Part shown: piece by piece, positions 50,535-62,700 of the stretch
Numbering within the stretch: position 1 is the first letter of the stretch
How the letters are laid out: each line of letters starts with the position of its first letter
DNA from: an uncultured Eubacterium sp.
Lineage (GTDB): Bacteria > Bacillota > Clostridia > Oscillospirales > Acutalibacteraceae
Assembly (NCBI GenBank): GCA_910583925.1
Contig: CAJTZJ010000001.1
Span: 149,511-213,510 of the forward strand
Reading direction: 5' to 3'
Length of the DNA: 64,000 nucleotides
Translations under genes and position numbers: made by a program
Notes under the pieces: model-generated
The model's input: only the letters and a program-made list of their open reading frames with translations
Told to the model about the DNA's origin: nothing
The model's database searches: none

Positions 50535-53356
50535 TAAAGAATTTAGTTGTCAAGGGTGCCAGAGAGCACAATTTAAAAAATATAGATGTGGAAATTCCGA
50601 GGGACAGTCTTGTTGTGTTTACAGGTCTTTCGGGTTCGGGTAAATCAAGCCTTGCTTTCGATACGATTTATGCCGAGGGTCAAAGAAGATATGTTGAAAG
50701 CCTTTCGTCGTATGCAAGACAGTTTTTAGGTCAGATGGAGAAGCCCGATGTTGATTATATAGAGGGACTCAGTCCTGCTATTTCAATTGATCAGAAAACA
50801 ACCTCTAAAAATCCCCGTTCAACAGTTGGTACGGTAACCGAAATTTATGACTATTTAAGGTTGTTGTATGCCCGGATAGGTATTCCGCATTGTCCGATAT
50901 GCGGCAGAGAAATTACACAGCAGACAATAGACCAGATTGTTGACAGTATTCTTTCCTATCCTGAAAAAACAAAAATTCAGATTATGGCTCCTATAGTGCG
51001 TGGCCGTAAGGGTGAATATGTAAAAGAGCTTGATGATGCAAGAAGAAGCGGCTTTGTTCGTGTTCGTGTAGACGGCAGTATTTATGATTTGTCTGAAGAA
51101 ATTAAAATGGAAAAAAACAAGAAGCATAATATTGAGGTTGTTGTGGATCGTCTTGTTGTTTCCGAAAGTATCAGAAGCCGTTTAACAGACAGTATTGAAA
51201 CGGCAACCCGACTTTCAAAGGGTTTAGTGCTTTGCGATGTTATAGATGGTTTCGAAGAGCTCTTTTCTCTTGATTATGCCTGTCCTGAGCATGGTGTGTC
51301 TATTGAAGAGATGAGTCCTCGTATGTTTTCATTTAATAATCCCTACGGCGCCTGTAAGCGCTGCTCAGGTCTTGGGACCTTTATGGAGATTGACGAGGAT
51401 CTGATTATTCCGAACAGAAAGCTTTCCGTAAATCAGGGCGCAATCAAAGCAAGCGGCTGGAATGTTGCCGATGGTTCTTCTATTGCAAGAATGTACTTTG
51501 AAGCACTTGCTGCCGAATATAATTTTTCCTTGGATATGCCTGTTGAAATGCTTTCAAAAGAAGCCATAGATGTAATTCTTCACGGTACAAAGGGTAAAAA
51601 AATAAAGATGAAGCGCGTAACCTCTTATGGCAGCGGAACATATGTGAATGATTTTGAAGGCGTTGTTAATAATCTGAAGCGCAGATACGAAGAAACAAGC
51701 TCCGAATATTCAAGGGCTGAGATTGAAACGGTTATGGTTTCTTCCATATGCCCTGATTGTAAGGGGGCAAGGCTTTCTCCTATAAGTCTTGCAGTTACGG
51801 TAGGAGGGAAAAATATTTATGAATTCTGCCGGATGTCCATTTCAGAGGAAATCAGTTTTATTGACAATCTGGAATTAACCGAAAAGGAACAGATGATAGG
51901 AAGACTGATTATAAGAGAAATTAAAGAAAGGCTCAATTTCCTTAATGCGGTAGGACTTGATTATCTTTCTCTTTCCCGTGAGGCCGCAACGCTTTCGGGC
52001 GGAGAGGCACAGCGTATCCGTCTTGCCACTCAGATTGGCTCTTCTTTAACGGGTGTTCTGTATATTCTTGATGAGCCGTCTATCGGTCTTCATCAAAGAG
52101 ATAATGAAAAGCTGCTTGGCACCTTAAGGCATCTTCGTGACTTGGGAAATACACTTATCGTTGTAGAACATGATGAGGATACAATGCGGGCTGCTGATTA
52201 TGTTGTTGACATCGGTCCCGGTGCAGGTGTTCACGGAGGAGAACTGATTGCAGCAGGTGCAGTTAATGATATAATAAATTGTGAAAATTCAATAACGGGT
52301 CAGTATTTAAGCGGTAAAAAACAAATCCCTGTTCCTGAAAAAAGAAGAAAAGGCAATGGTCATAAATTAACCGTTGTAGGTGCAAAGGAAAATAACCTTA
52401 AAAATATAAATGTTGAAATTCCTCTTGGGCAGTTTGTTGCTGTAACGGGCGTGTCAGGTTCCGGTAAATCCAGTCTTGTTAACGAAATTATTTATAAGCA
52501 CCTTGCGAATGAGCTTAATAAAGCCAAAAAGCGACCCGGCGCATTTAAAGCAATAAAGGGTACGGAATTTCTTGATAAGGTTATTGATATCGATCAATCC
52601 CCGATAGGAAGAACACCTCGTTCCAATCCTGCAACATATACAGGCGTTTTCAATGATATCCGTGATTTGTTTGCGGAAACTCCGGATGCTAAAATAAGAG
52701 GTTATAAGTCAAATCGCTTTTCGTTTAATGTAAAAGGCGGCAGATGTGAAGCCTGTCAGGGCGATGGTATTGTTAAGATTGAAATGCACTTTCTTGCTGA
52801 TATCTATGTTCCTTGTGATGTGTGCGGCGGTCAGCGATATAACAGGGAAACGCTTGAGGTTAAGTTCAAAGGAAAAAGCATATTTGAAGTGCTGGAAATG
52901 ACTGTTGATGAAGGGATTGAATTTTTCAAGCAGCAGCCTAAGATTTACCGAAAGCTTAAAACCCTTTCGGATGTCGGACTCGGTTATATTAAAATCGGTC
53001 AGCCTGCAACCACCCTTTCGGGTGGTGAAGCACAGCGTGTAAAGCTTGCTACAGAGCTTATGAAGCGTTCAACGGGAAAAACCATTTACATCCTCGACGA
53101 ACCTACTACAGGGCTGCACACAGCCGATGTACACAGGCTTGTTCATGTTCTTAATGCACTGGTTGACAAGGGTAATACAATCCTGGTCATAGAGCATAAT
53201 CTTGATGTTATAAAAACAGCTGATTATATTATAGATTTAGGTCCGGAAGGCGGCAAAGGCGGCGGAACTATTATTGCCAAGGGTACGCCCGAAGAGGTAG
53301 TCAAATCAAAAAAATCATACACTGCAAAATATTTGAAGCCATTGTTAGATAAATAA
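50531..53356 (+). CDS. uvrA: Excinuclease ABC subunit A
   Basis: 941 residues. Two ABC ATPase modules are complete (GLSGSGKSS and GVSGSGKSS, signatures LSGGEAQRIRLA and LSGGEAQRVKLA, Walker B ILDEPSIGLH and ILDEPTTGLH). The C-terminal zinc module has CEACQGDG and CDVCGG; the first has CPEH and CKRC, a Cys-to-His variant I recall as common in Clostridia. It scans DNA for damage with UvrB. Confidence 0.97.
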   Translation: MIKNLVVKGAREHNLKNIDVEIPRDSLVVFTGLSGSGKSSLAFDTIYAEGQRRYVESLSSYARQFLGQMEKPDVDYIEGLSPAISIDQKTTSKNPRSTVGTVTEIYDYLRLLYARIGIPHCPICGREITQQTIDQIVDSILSYPEKTKIQIMAPIVRGRKGEYVKELDDARRSGFVRVRVDGSIYDLSEEIKMEKNKKHNIEVVVDRLVVSESIRSRLTDSIETATRLSKGLVLCDVIDGFEELFSLDYACPEHGVSIEEMSPRMFSFNNPYGACKRCSGLGTFMEIDEDLIIPNRKLSVNQGAIKASGWNVADGSSIARMYFEALAAEYNFSLDMPVEMLSKEAIDVILHGTKGKKIKMKRVTSYGSGTYVNDFEGVVNNLKRRYEETSSEYSRAEIETVMVSSICPDCKGARLSPISLAVTVGGKNIYEFCRMSISEEISFIDNLELTEKEQMIGRLIIREIKERLNFLNAVGLDYLSLSREAATLSGGEAQRIRLATQIGSSLTGVLYILDEPSIGLHQRDNEKLLGTLRHLRDLGNTLIVVEHDEDTMRAADYVVDIGPGAGVHGGELIAAGAVNDIINCENSITGQYLSGKKQIPVPEKRRKGNGHKLTVVGAKENNLKNINVEIPLGQFVAVTGVSGSGKSSLVNEIIYKHLANELNKAKKRPGAFKAIKGTEFLDKVIDIDQSPIGRTPRSNPATYTGVFNDIRDLFAETPDAKIRGYKSNRFSFNVKGGRCEACQGDGIVKIEMHFLADIYVPCDVCGGQRYNRETLEVKFKGKSIFEVLEMTVDEGIEFFKQQPKIYRKLKTLSDVGLGYIKIGQPATTLSGGEAQRVKLATELMKRSTGKTIYILDEPTTGLHTADVHRLVHVLNALVDKGNTILVIEHNLDVIKTADYIIDLGPEGGKGGGTIIAKGTPEEVVKSKKSYTAKYLKPLLDK

Positions 53357-53357
53357 T

Positions 53358-54407
53358 ATGAAAGATTTAGTATTACAACTGGAACAAAATCATTTTTTAA
53401 CTGATGAAGAATTCAAGCTATTGCTTGAAGATGAAAGTGATGAAGTTTTAAGCTTTCTCAATGAAAGAGCCGCATATGTAAGTAAAAGAACTTATGGTAA
53501 CAAGGTTTATATAAGGGGATTGATTGAATTTACAAATTATTGCAGAAACGATTGCTATTACTGCGGAATACGCAGAAGCAATTGTAATACTGAACGCTAT
53601 CGCCTTACAGACGAGCAGATTTTGGATTGCTGTGAAACAGGCTATAAGCTCGGTTTTAGAACCTTTGTTTTACAGGGCGGAGAGGATGGCTTTTTTTCAG
53701 ATGAAAAAATTGTCGGAATCATAAAAAAAATAAAAGAAATCTATCCCGATTGTGCGGTTACACTTTCGATAGGGGAAAGAACTCACGACAGTTATAAAGC
53801 GTTTTTTGCTGCCGGAGCAGACAGATATCTGCTTCGGCACGAAACGGCTGATTCGGAGCATTACAGACGGCTTCATCCAGGCAATCTTTCGCTTGAAAAC
53901 AGAATGCAATGCCTTTATGATTTAAAGAAAATCGGCTATCAGGTTGGATGCGGATTTATGGTTGGCTCTCCTTATCAAACAACAGAGAGTATAATTGAAG
54001 ATTTGAAGTTTGCTAAAGAACTGAAACCGCATATGGTAGGAATCGGACCTTTTATTCCGCATAGCTCAACCCCGTTCAAGGATTATAAACAGGGAGGATT
54101 GAAGCTAACCTTAAGGCTTTTAAGCATTATCAGATTAATGCTTCCCAATGTTCTTCTTCCTGCTACAACTGCACTTGGGACAATAGATTCCGAAGGCAGG
54201 GAAAAGGGGATTCTTGCGGGCGCAAATGTAGTTATGCCCAATCTTTCACCAAAGAATGTGCGTAAAAAATATCTTCTTTATGATAATAAAATATGCACAG
54301 GTGATGAAGCGGCAGAGTGTATTTTATGTATGAAGCGCAGGATGCAAAGCATGGGATATGAGGTTGTTGTAAGCAGAGGAGATTATAAAGAAATTAACGG
54401 AGAGTAA
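53358..54407 (+). CDS. hydE: [FeFe]-hydrogenase maturase HydE, radical SAM
   Basis: 349 residues, the usual length. The radical-SAM cluster motif is CRNDCYYC (about residues 61-68). A CTGDEAAECILC pattern near 310-321 matches the second, optional cluster seen in some HydE. It helps build the diiron part of the H-cluster. The ATG is 1 base past the uvrA stop without its own ribosome site, so it depends on translational coupling. hydG is not in the window. Confidence 0.94.
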   Translation: MKDLVLQLEQNHFLTDEEFKLLLEDESDEVLSFLNERAAYVSKRTYGNKVYIRGLIEFTNYCRNDCYYCGIRRSNCNTERYRLTDEQILDCCETGYKLGFRTFVLQGGEDGFFSDEKIVGIIKKIKEIYPDCAVTLSIGERTHDSYKAFFAAGADRYLLRHETADSEHYRRLHPGNLSLENRMQCLYDLKKIGYQVGCGFMVGSPYQTTESIIEDLKFAKELKPHMVGIGPFIPHSSTPFKDYKQGGLKLTLRLLSIIRLMLPNVLLPATTALGTIDSEGREKGILAGANVVMPNLSPKNVRKKYLLYDNKICTGDEAAECILCMKRRMQSMGYEVVVSRGDYKEINGE

Positions 54408-54412
54408 TATTT

Positions 54413-55618
54413 ATGGCGAATAATCTTAACGAAACACCTGATGCAAACAGAGTGCATATTGCTTTTTTCGGCAAAAGGAATGCGGGGAAATCAAGCGTTG
54501 TAAATGCTGTTACAGGGCAGAATCTGTCGATTGTATCCGATGTTCCGGGAACGACTACAGATCCTGTTTCAAAGGCTATGGAGCTTTTGCCTGTAGGTCC
54601 CGTAGTCATTATTGATACGCCCGGAATGGATGACAGCGGTAAAATCGGTGAGCTTAGAGTACAAAAAACAAAACAGATGCTTAATAAGGCGGACATTGCC
54701 GTTTTGGTTATTGACAGTGTAACAGGAAAATCAAATTGTGATGAAGAGCTGATTGCGCTTTTTAATGCGAAAGAAGTTCCTTACATAGCGGTTTATAATA
54801 AATCGGATTTAAAAAGTATGGATTATCTTGCTGACAATGAAATCTCTGTCAGTGCCAAAACAGGGGAAAATATTAATGCTTTGAAAGATAAAATTGCTCT
54901 TTTCGGAGCAAAGAAAATAAATACTAAATGTATAATTCGTGACAAGTTAAAAAAGGATGATTTGGTTATTCTTGTTACTCCGATAGATGGCTCCGCACCA
55001 AAGGGAAGGATGATTTTGCCGCAGGTGCAAACGATTAGAGATATACTTGATGCAAATGCTGTGTGTATCACGGTTCAGCCTGAACAGCTTTCTTTTGTTC
55101 TTGATAATTTAAAAAAGAAGCCAAAGCTTGTTGTAACAGACAGTCAGGTTTTCAAACGAATGAATGCGCTGGTTCCGAATGATGTTTTGTTGACTTCGTT
55201 TTCAATACTTATGGCTGATTTTAAAGGATTTCTGAATACTGCAATTCGGGGTGCAGCAAGTATAGAAAAGCTGAAAAACGGCGATACTGTGCTGATTTCA
55301 GAGGGCTGTACGCATCACAGGCAGTGCGAGGATATAGGAACGGTTAAGCTTCCGAGCTGGCTTGGAAAGTATACAGGAAAAGAGCTTGAATTTAAATTTA
55401 CATCCGGCGGAGAGTTTCCCGAAAATTTAAAAGAATATGCACTTGTTGTTCATTGCGGAGGCTGTATGCTCAATGAAAAGGAAATGCGTTACAGACAAAA
55501 ATGTGCCGAAGCTCAGCAGGTTCCGTTTACAAATTACGGAACAGCAATTGCTTATATGAATGGAATTTTAAAGCGAAGTCTTGAGATTTTTCCTGATCTT
55601 CAAAATGAGATATTATGA
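54413..55618 (+). CDS. hydF: [FeFe]-hydrogenase maturation GTPase HydF
   Basis: 401 residues. The GTPase domain has GKRNAGKSS, DTPGMDD and NKSD. The C-terminal cluster domain has CTHHRQC and HCGGC, the expected ligands of its 4Fe-4S cluster. HydF is the scaffold on which HydE and HydG assemble the H-cluster precursor before transfer to the apo-hydrogenase. GGAGAG precedes the ATG, 5 bases after hydE. Its presence shows the organism makes hydrogen through [FeFe] enzymes. Confidence 0.95.
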   Translation: MANNLNETPDANRVHIAFFGKRNAGKSSVVNAVTGQNLSIVSDVPGTTTDPVSKAMELLPVGPVVIIDTPGMDDSGKIGELRVQKTKQMLNKADIAVLVIDSVTGKSNCDEELIALFNAKEVPYIAVYNKSDLKSMDYLADNEISVSAKTGENINALKDKIALFGAKKINTKCIIRDKLKKDDLVILVTPIDGSAPKGRMILPQVQTIRDILDANAVCITVQPEQLSFVLDNLKKKPKLVVTDSQVFKRMNALVPNDVLLTSFSILMADFKGFLNTAIRGAASIEKLKNGDTVLISEGCTHHRQCEDIGTVKLPSWLGKYTGKELEFKFTSGGEFPENLKEYALVVHCGGCMLNEKEMRYRQKCAEAQQVPFTNYGTAIAYMNGILKRSLEIFPDLQNEIL

Positions 55619-55620
55619 TA

Positions 55621-55664
55621 AAAAAGAGAACAGACTGAAATTTCAGTCTGTTCTCTTTTTTTAT
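55621..55664. terminator. Bidirectional terminator between hydF and sigG
   Basis: A 20-bp perfect palindrome (55621-55640 with 55641-55660) with A5 and T7 ends between convergent genes. Confidence 0.95.
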
Positions 55665-55677
55665 ACAAATTGTATAT

Positions 55678-56448
55678 TTATTTGTGATTTTTTATTCTTT
55701 TCAAGGCGTTCTTTTCAAGTCGGCTTACCTGTGCCTGTGATATTCCAACCTCTTTTGCAACCTCCATTTGCGTTTTACCCTGCATAAAGCGAAGATACAT
55801 AATGTTTCGCTCTCTGTTATCCAGTCGGCGTATTTCATCTTTTATCATGATTTCGTCAATCCAGTCTGTGTCGCAATTACAGTCGCCAACCTGATCCATA
55901 ACATAAATGGTATCTCCGCCGTCACTGTAAACAGGCTCATAAAGTGAAACAGGCTCAACGATTGCTTCAAGCGCAAGCACAACATCGCTTTTTTTCATTC
56001 CAAGCTCTTTTGCAATCTCTTCAACTGTAGGCTCTTTTTGGTTTTTGTTTATCAGCTTTTCCTTTACCTGCATTGCTTTATAAGCTGTATCTCTCATGCT
56101 TCGGCTGACTCTGACGGGATTGTCATCCCGCAAAAAGCGGCGTATCTCTCCGATACACATAGGAACAGCGTAGGTTGAAAATTTTACATCCAGATCAAGG
56201 TTGAAGTTGTCGATTGCTTTAATCAGCCCAATAACTCCGACCTGAAACAAATCGTCCATTGATTCGCCCCTGTTCTGAAATCGCTGAATTACTGATAAAA
56301 CAAGTCTTAAATTGCAGTTTATAAGCTCTTCTCTTGCTTTCATATCTCCGCTTCTTGCTTTTCTGAGAAGCTCCATTTTTTCTTTTTCTTTAAGCACCTT
56401 TATGTCATTTGTGTTTATACCGCATATCTCAACTTTGTTATAAACCAT
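55678..56448 (-). CDS. sigG: Sporulation sigma factor SigG
   Basis: 256 residues. The N-terminus MVYNKVEICGINTN is the SigG hallmark. Regions 2 (LRLVLSVIQRFQNRGESMDDLFQ), 3 and 4 (TQMEVAKEVGISQAQVSRLE) are complete. SigG runs late forespore transcription, including germination and spore-protection genes. The ATG at 56448 has GGTGG 6 bases upstream; a longer frame from 56466 adds residues not typical of the family. Here sigG is not next to sigE and spoIIGA, unlike in Bacillus. Confidence 0.94.
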   Translation of the reverse strand: MVYNKVEICGINTNDIKVLKEKEKMELLRKARSGDMKAREELINCNLRLVLSVIQRFQNRGESMDDLFQVGVIGLIKAIDNFNLDLDVKFSTYAVPMCIGEIRRFLRDDNPVRVSRSMRDTAYKAMQVKEKLINKNQKEPTVEEIAKELGMKKSDVVLALEAIVEPVSLYEPVYSDGGDTIYVMDQVGDCNCDTDWIDEIMIKDEIRRLDNRERNIMYLRFMQGKTQMEVAKEVGISQAQVSRLEKNALKRIKNHK

Positions 56449-56615
56449 ACATAACCACCATTCCAAAAATTATGTATGTCATTATTATTGGCATAAAATG
56501 CCCGGCTTATAAAAAAATTCATTGCTAAATTATGGAAAAATACGATTAAATTGCGCATGAAACCTTAAAAAATTTTAATTCATACAAAATTGTTACAAAA
56601 TATTACAAAATGGTG

Positions 56616-56644
56616 TTGACATCTTTTTATAATAAGTATATAAT
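56616..56644 (+). promoter_or_regulatory. Perfect consensus promoter of the giant surface protein gene
   Basis: TTGACA, 17-base spacer, TATAAT, about 100 bases before the start codon. The rest of 56449-56743 is AT-rich and holds nothing else that can be supported. Confidence 0.9.
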
Positions 56645-56743
56645 TACTGTAATTAGTAATAAGTATGGGTGTATTATGCCCTTTTGTATTTATTGTTACA
56701 ATTTAGTTAATAGAGTTGCTTTATTAGAAAAGAGGTAGTTTTT

Positions 56744-59700
56744 ATGAAACGAAAATGGAAACGAATATTGGGTGTGTTTATGGCACTGCTTATGTTTGCC
56801 ACAAGCTTTATTCAGCCGCTTGGTTTGTCCTTTGGGCTGTTTGATGTTTATTCGGCAGAAGCCGGTCCTTCTATGGATTTGTCCATAACATATCTCAGCG
56901 GCGGTAATGTGTCAGAACCCCTTCCCGGTCATCAGCCGTCTCGCCAGGTAATGATTGGTCATGGCGAAACGAATGGTGCAAGGATTAATATGATAGGTGA
57001 TTTCCGTTCGGGTGTAGGTGAGGGAAGAAATGCTTACTTTGATTTGAGGCTTCCTTATTTCTACAAAGATTCCACCGGTAATCTTGCTACAACCTATGAT
57101 TTTGCCGATATTCCTGCTGATCAGAAAGCGGATCCGATGTGTCTTGCTGTTAAGGTTGTAGGGGATAATGAGGATTGGGAAGTTGATAAAACTACCGAGT
57201 ATAGAGGTACGGTTCATTTTCAAAGTGCAAGAACTGTAAGACAGGGTCAGCAGATTGCGTTAACGCTTCTTATATATTTTAAAGGTGCCGTTCCTGAAAA
57301 CACAAGTGCTCTTATTTATCTCGGCGGTGGTTATGAAACATACGCATATCAGGGTGCAACTTCAGACGGTTGGTCTGCAACGCCTGAAATGGCAAGCAAA
57401 AATGGTATCTATGAATTTATTTGTTCAAATCTTCGTTGGGAAGCAGATATTCAGGCTGTTAATCCCAGAAATGCGTTGTGGGATAAATTCAATTACCTCG
57501 TTTATAAAATTACGGTAAGCAACACTTCGGAAGATCCTGCCAGTCATATTAAGGCTTTCAGTGCAAATGTTGAGGTTCCGACGGAAGGAAATGACGGCTA
57601 TGGTCTTCATATGAAAGAAGCGATGCATTTCCTGTATAACAATGGAAATCCCATAGAGCAAACGAGCTTTGAACTTGAAGATCGTGAAGAACTTTATGTC
57701 GGTGTTCCGGGGCAGGGCGGTGCTCTTATCTATGATGTAACAGGAATTCCTCAGGAAGTTCGTGATGAATGGAATCTGATTACATTTGCTAATGCTGTAG
57801 ATCAGAATGGCGATCCGCTTGTTCCTCTTCCGTATACATATACAGCAAGTTCCAGTGTTTATTTCAGTTTATATGAAAATATTTATGCACAGGAATATGT
57901 TGATAATGATGCAACAGGCGAATCTGTTTCTTCAAAAGAGTTTTACATTGCGCTTCCGATGTCAACGGATATTCCGGATTCGCAGAAAGAAATGATTAAT
58001 GCCCATGTTTATAATACAATTGTTTTCGGATCGGACTATACATGGACTAAACAAAGCGGACTTGCAACTCACGGCTTTGATGAAACCAAAACGGGTTTTA
58101 CGCATAAAAAGTATGTCCTTGATGAAGATGCTGAGAAATCAGAAAAAACTGCATCAATCGGTGATGAAGTTGAATACTACCTCGGATATTTTCAAAATAC
58201 AAGTAATGTTCCTGCCTTTGAGGCAAATGCAGTTGATACTGCTCCAAAGGATTTTGCTCTTAAACGAATTAATGCGTATATGAATTACAGTGATGAGGAT
58301 GAAGATTACGATCCTCAGCTTGAAGATTGGTTTAAAGAGGAAGGAACGGTTGAATTTGAATTCAGCACAGATGAAGTTGATGAAGACGGAAATGCTGTTA
58401 CCTCTTTCGTTCCGCTCGGTTCAATGGTTTATAATGCTGATAAATCTTCCGATGAATCAAAAGTGTTTACTCTTGAAGTCGGTACACTTATTGATGATTA
58501 TATTAAATCTCAGGCTCTTCTTAATAAAAATGTTAAATATACTAATAAATTCCGTGTTAATTTTAAACACAGAATTGCTCCGAATGAAGCGTTTGACGGA
58601 AAAATCGGCGTTCAGGGTGTTGTTGATAAGGGTATTAAATACGAGAATAAGCTTGTAACGAATTATGAAACATGGCAGTGGGTTAATAAATCTGCCGTTG
58701 TTGATGAAGCAGATTACTATAAAGAGCAGAATTCAACATCTGTAAGTACTGCAACAATCTTTGCAACACCTGCCGATCCTAAGTTGGTAACAGATGTAAC
58801 ACGTGTTGTAGATGATAAGCTTACAGCGGCGGATTCCATGTATGTTCCGATAAATGTTTCCGGAACGGGATTCCGTTATAAGCTCGGAAACAACAGCCGT
58901 TCCAAGGTGATTCCCGGCATTCTTAAGTCCGGTACGCTGCTGGATATAAATCAGAGCAAGCCGCTTGGCTTTGTAACGAATAAAATTATACTGTCCAAAG
59001 CATTAATGGATATTGCTGAGGTTGATTCCGTTACGATATATTGTTTTAAGGGTAAAAATGCTGCCACAAAGGCTGTGAAAATTCCTTTCAGCGATTTCTC
59101 GGTTGATGAAGACGGAAATTATTATATAGAATCCTCTGCATGGAAATCTGTCGGTGAATGCTATGAGGGCTATGTAAACTTTAAATCGTTTGGTGCCAAT
59201 ATTGCACTTTCCGATGATATTTATGTTCAGTTTGCCGGTTATACAAATGTTGTTAAGCCTGCTGCCGATCCGCTTGTTGTAACAGGTACATTTACAACGG
59301 ATTATAAGGATTCTGCTCTGGATAAAGCAGTAACAGATCCTGCAACAATGATTGTAAATACAATCAATCCGATTATTACAGGTTTTAGTTTTGATGATAC
59401 GGATACAAAGAAATCAAATGAAAATACTGCAAGCGGGCAGTCAAAGCAAACTACCATTAACCATATTGAAATTCCGAATAAGCAGAAAAATGTAGGTTAT
59501 GAATGGTCCATTTGCAATGATGCCATTTCTCCGTCGGGTGCTGTTGACATTTCAATTGATTTGTCAAGCAGTGTTGGGAATAAAACTCCGAATGGTAAAA
59601 ATCCTACTGTTAAAGGCTTTTTAACCCAGAAAATAACGATTTCCGATTTCAGCAAGGTTGCAGATGTTGACTCAGTTAAAATTTATGACTGGAATAAAAA

Positions 59701-62700
59701 TCCTGCTACAGATGAGCCGAATGTAACCATTCCGTTCAGTTCTCTTACCGTTACGGATGGTAAGGTTGTTATCGGCGAGGATGTTCTTAAGGATATCGGC
59801 TATGTAAAGAATATTGTTCTTTCCTGTTCTGAATTCTATGGTTCGGAAAAAGATGAACCTGATAAAATGAATATCAGACTTGATGGCTATTCGGATTGGT
59901 ACGGCGATTTGGATGCTGCATTAACCTTTACTCCGGAAAACACATCGATGGCAAATCGTATTATTACTCTTACCAACCGTTTAAGAGTTTTAAAGCCATA
60001 TGCTGAAATTCACGCATTTATTGATTATTACGATTTATCGGGTTCTGCGCTTAATTCTACAGTTAACTCTGATAAAAACGAGTATACCTTGGGTGTACCG
60101 TACGACCGTAATTTCCATTATAGTGTTAAAGTCGGAAACCCCTATGTTTCAAAGCTTGATGATTTTGAAATCACACTTGATCTTCCGTTGTCTGCTGAGG
60201 GCAGTGATTATACCGGTTTCCATACAACAGGAATGTTCATGAGTAAAAATCTTATAGACAATTATAAGGTTTTGGAATATTTCACTTTCTTTGATGCTTC
60301 AGATCCTGATACAGCATACAAATTCGATTTTGATAAGGAAAACGGAACTTTTACCGCTGAAGACGGAACAATTTATAATGTTGTTGATGCAGATGGTAAT
60401 ATTTCTATTGATGAAAAAACAATCTTTGTAGATTGGGGAATTGAAAATCTTAGTAAGGTTGTTGTAACCGGTAAGAATTTTGCAGCTAATGTGGATTATG
60501 AAGATCAAAACTATTTTGATTTCAGCGGTTTTGCAGACAGCAGCTTCGGAACCAGTAAAAGACTTGGTGTTACAGCGGTAAATTATTTTGACTGCATCCG
60601 TGCTGAGAATGATACCAAAGCTGTTTCAACAGACGGTGCAACAGCTTATATCAGCAAAATGTATTTTGATTCAACGATTGTTGCTGCATATAAGGATTCG
60701 GAAACCACCGGCCGTTTTGATGCGGTTTCATCCTCGAATGAGCATATAAGAATGGAAAGGTACACTACCAGCTATACGGCTTATTGGGAGGATAATTCAG
60801 AGCTTGATATCGGCTATAAAGCAATGGGTTCTTTCCTTGTTGATTTCAGGCAGTATTTGAATGCCAATACGAATACCAATACGAATAATCCGGGCAATCC
60901 TCAATATCCGAATACGACTAAAGCAGGTTTGATATGGCAGGAACATCAGGGTATGAATTATGTTTATACCCGCTCTTTCAATACTGCTGCGAATGTTGAT
61001 TTGAATATTACGCTTCCGGACGAAAGCTTTGACGCTTCGTATCTGAAAGTTCATCCAATGGCTAAGGATTATCTTGAAAGTATTAAGATAACCCGTAAGG
61101 ATGGAACGGAAACCATTATTGATAAAAGCGAATGGGAAAATAATTCCGTTGAAACTGCTGTTGATACAGCAGGCAATAGTCTTGACAAATTTTTCAGAAT
61201 TGATTTGCTTCAGTCAGCTGAAAGTGAAGATTTAGGCATTTATAAAACGCCTGTTGATTACAAGGCAGAAAATCCGGTTACATCAGTTGTTATCAGTCTG
61301 AATATCAATAAAACCGAAGCTGTGGATAATAAGGCATCAAATCCGGATTACGGAACATGGTTTGATTATTTCAATGATAATTCCAGATATATGTTTGAAG
61401 TAGCCGGAAGATTTTATAAAGCAGGTCCGGCTACGGCAACTGTTAAAACCGATATGGAAATCGGTAATATCGTTGAAAGACCCTATGCACAGGCTAAGGA
61501 CAGAAGCACCCAGGGGGTTCTTAATCAAAAAACAGATTGGTCGTTTAAAAATCAGTACCGCTATTATTGGAATAATTATGGCTGGTATCATGCTGATGCT
61601 TATTATGATGCTGCGGATTTATTTTCAACGGCGAAGACCTATGTTTACAATGAACAAAACCAGATTTTAAAGGGCGTTCATAATTATCCTGCAACAACGC
61701 AGGATTTGAATTGTACCTTTGGAATGTATAATGAGTTTTCGGTTTCTTTTTTCCAGAATACTTTCGGAAGTGCTAATGATTATGCTAACGGCGGAGCAGG
61801 ATCACGATGGGTTTATCAGGATCGGTTTGATTGGGATAAAAAGCATGGTTTTACAGATCGGCTTGTGCTGGAGGATAAGCTTCCTTTGATAAAACCTGAT
61901 GCTGAAACCGACTATTACGGATATTTAACGCAGAAGATTTATATTTCTCCTCAGCTTTATCCGTTTATTGATTATATTGAATTTACAAAGAAAACAGTAA
62001 CAGTTAAGGATGACGGTACTTCAACCGAGACAATTGATAAGGATAAAATTATTCTTAAAAGTGATGATCTGAAGCTGTTTGTAAATGATGGAACAACGGT
62101 TACCGATCCTACGATTGTAGGAACAGATGAAGGTGTTACCCATGAAGGTTTCTATGAAATCAATGTTTACTATCCTGAGGATAAGGCAGAAGCTGCCGAT
62201 AATTCCATTATCCTCGGAAAGAATGAATTCCTTGACGGATATGCTGTTCATTTGAAAAATCTTCCGGGTAACGGAGATTATACCAAGGAACTTGACGGCT
62301 TGGATTTAATGAAGCCTTCAGAGCATAATACAAACGCAACGCCTGATATTTTTGTAGGCGGTGAGGTTTACCGTGTAAGAGAAACAAATCCGCCTGCCAC
62401 GGATTATAATAAGATGACCTCAACCTCATATCATTACATGTGGAACGCTGAGAAGTCAGAATATGCTACCAGTCAGTATTACACGATGAATGATACGGGT
62501 CTTCTGATGGGTTACCGAATTCCGTTTCAGGCAGCATGGAAGCTTATTTCAACAAACAAAAAGGGTCGTGCAATATATGATTACCATGAAGAAAATGATA
62601 ATCGTCAGAATGTTGAGCCGAATATAGGAAGCTTTGATGTAAAAATTTGGAACAGAATAGATACTGACCAGCAGACCGGCAGATCGGCATATATAGATAC

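Noticed and set aside
51280..51380. Cys-to-His change in the first zinc module of UvrA
   Set aside because: I recall the CPxH form in many clostridial UvrA proteins, so it is not a defect of this gene.
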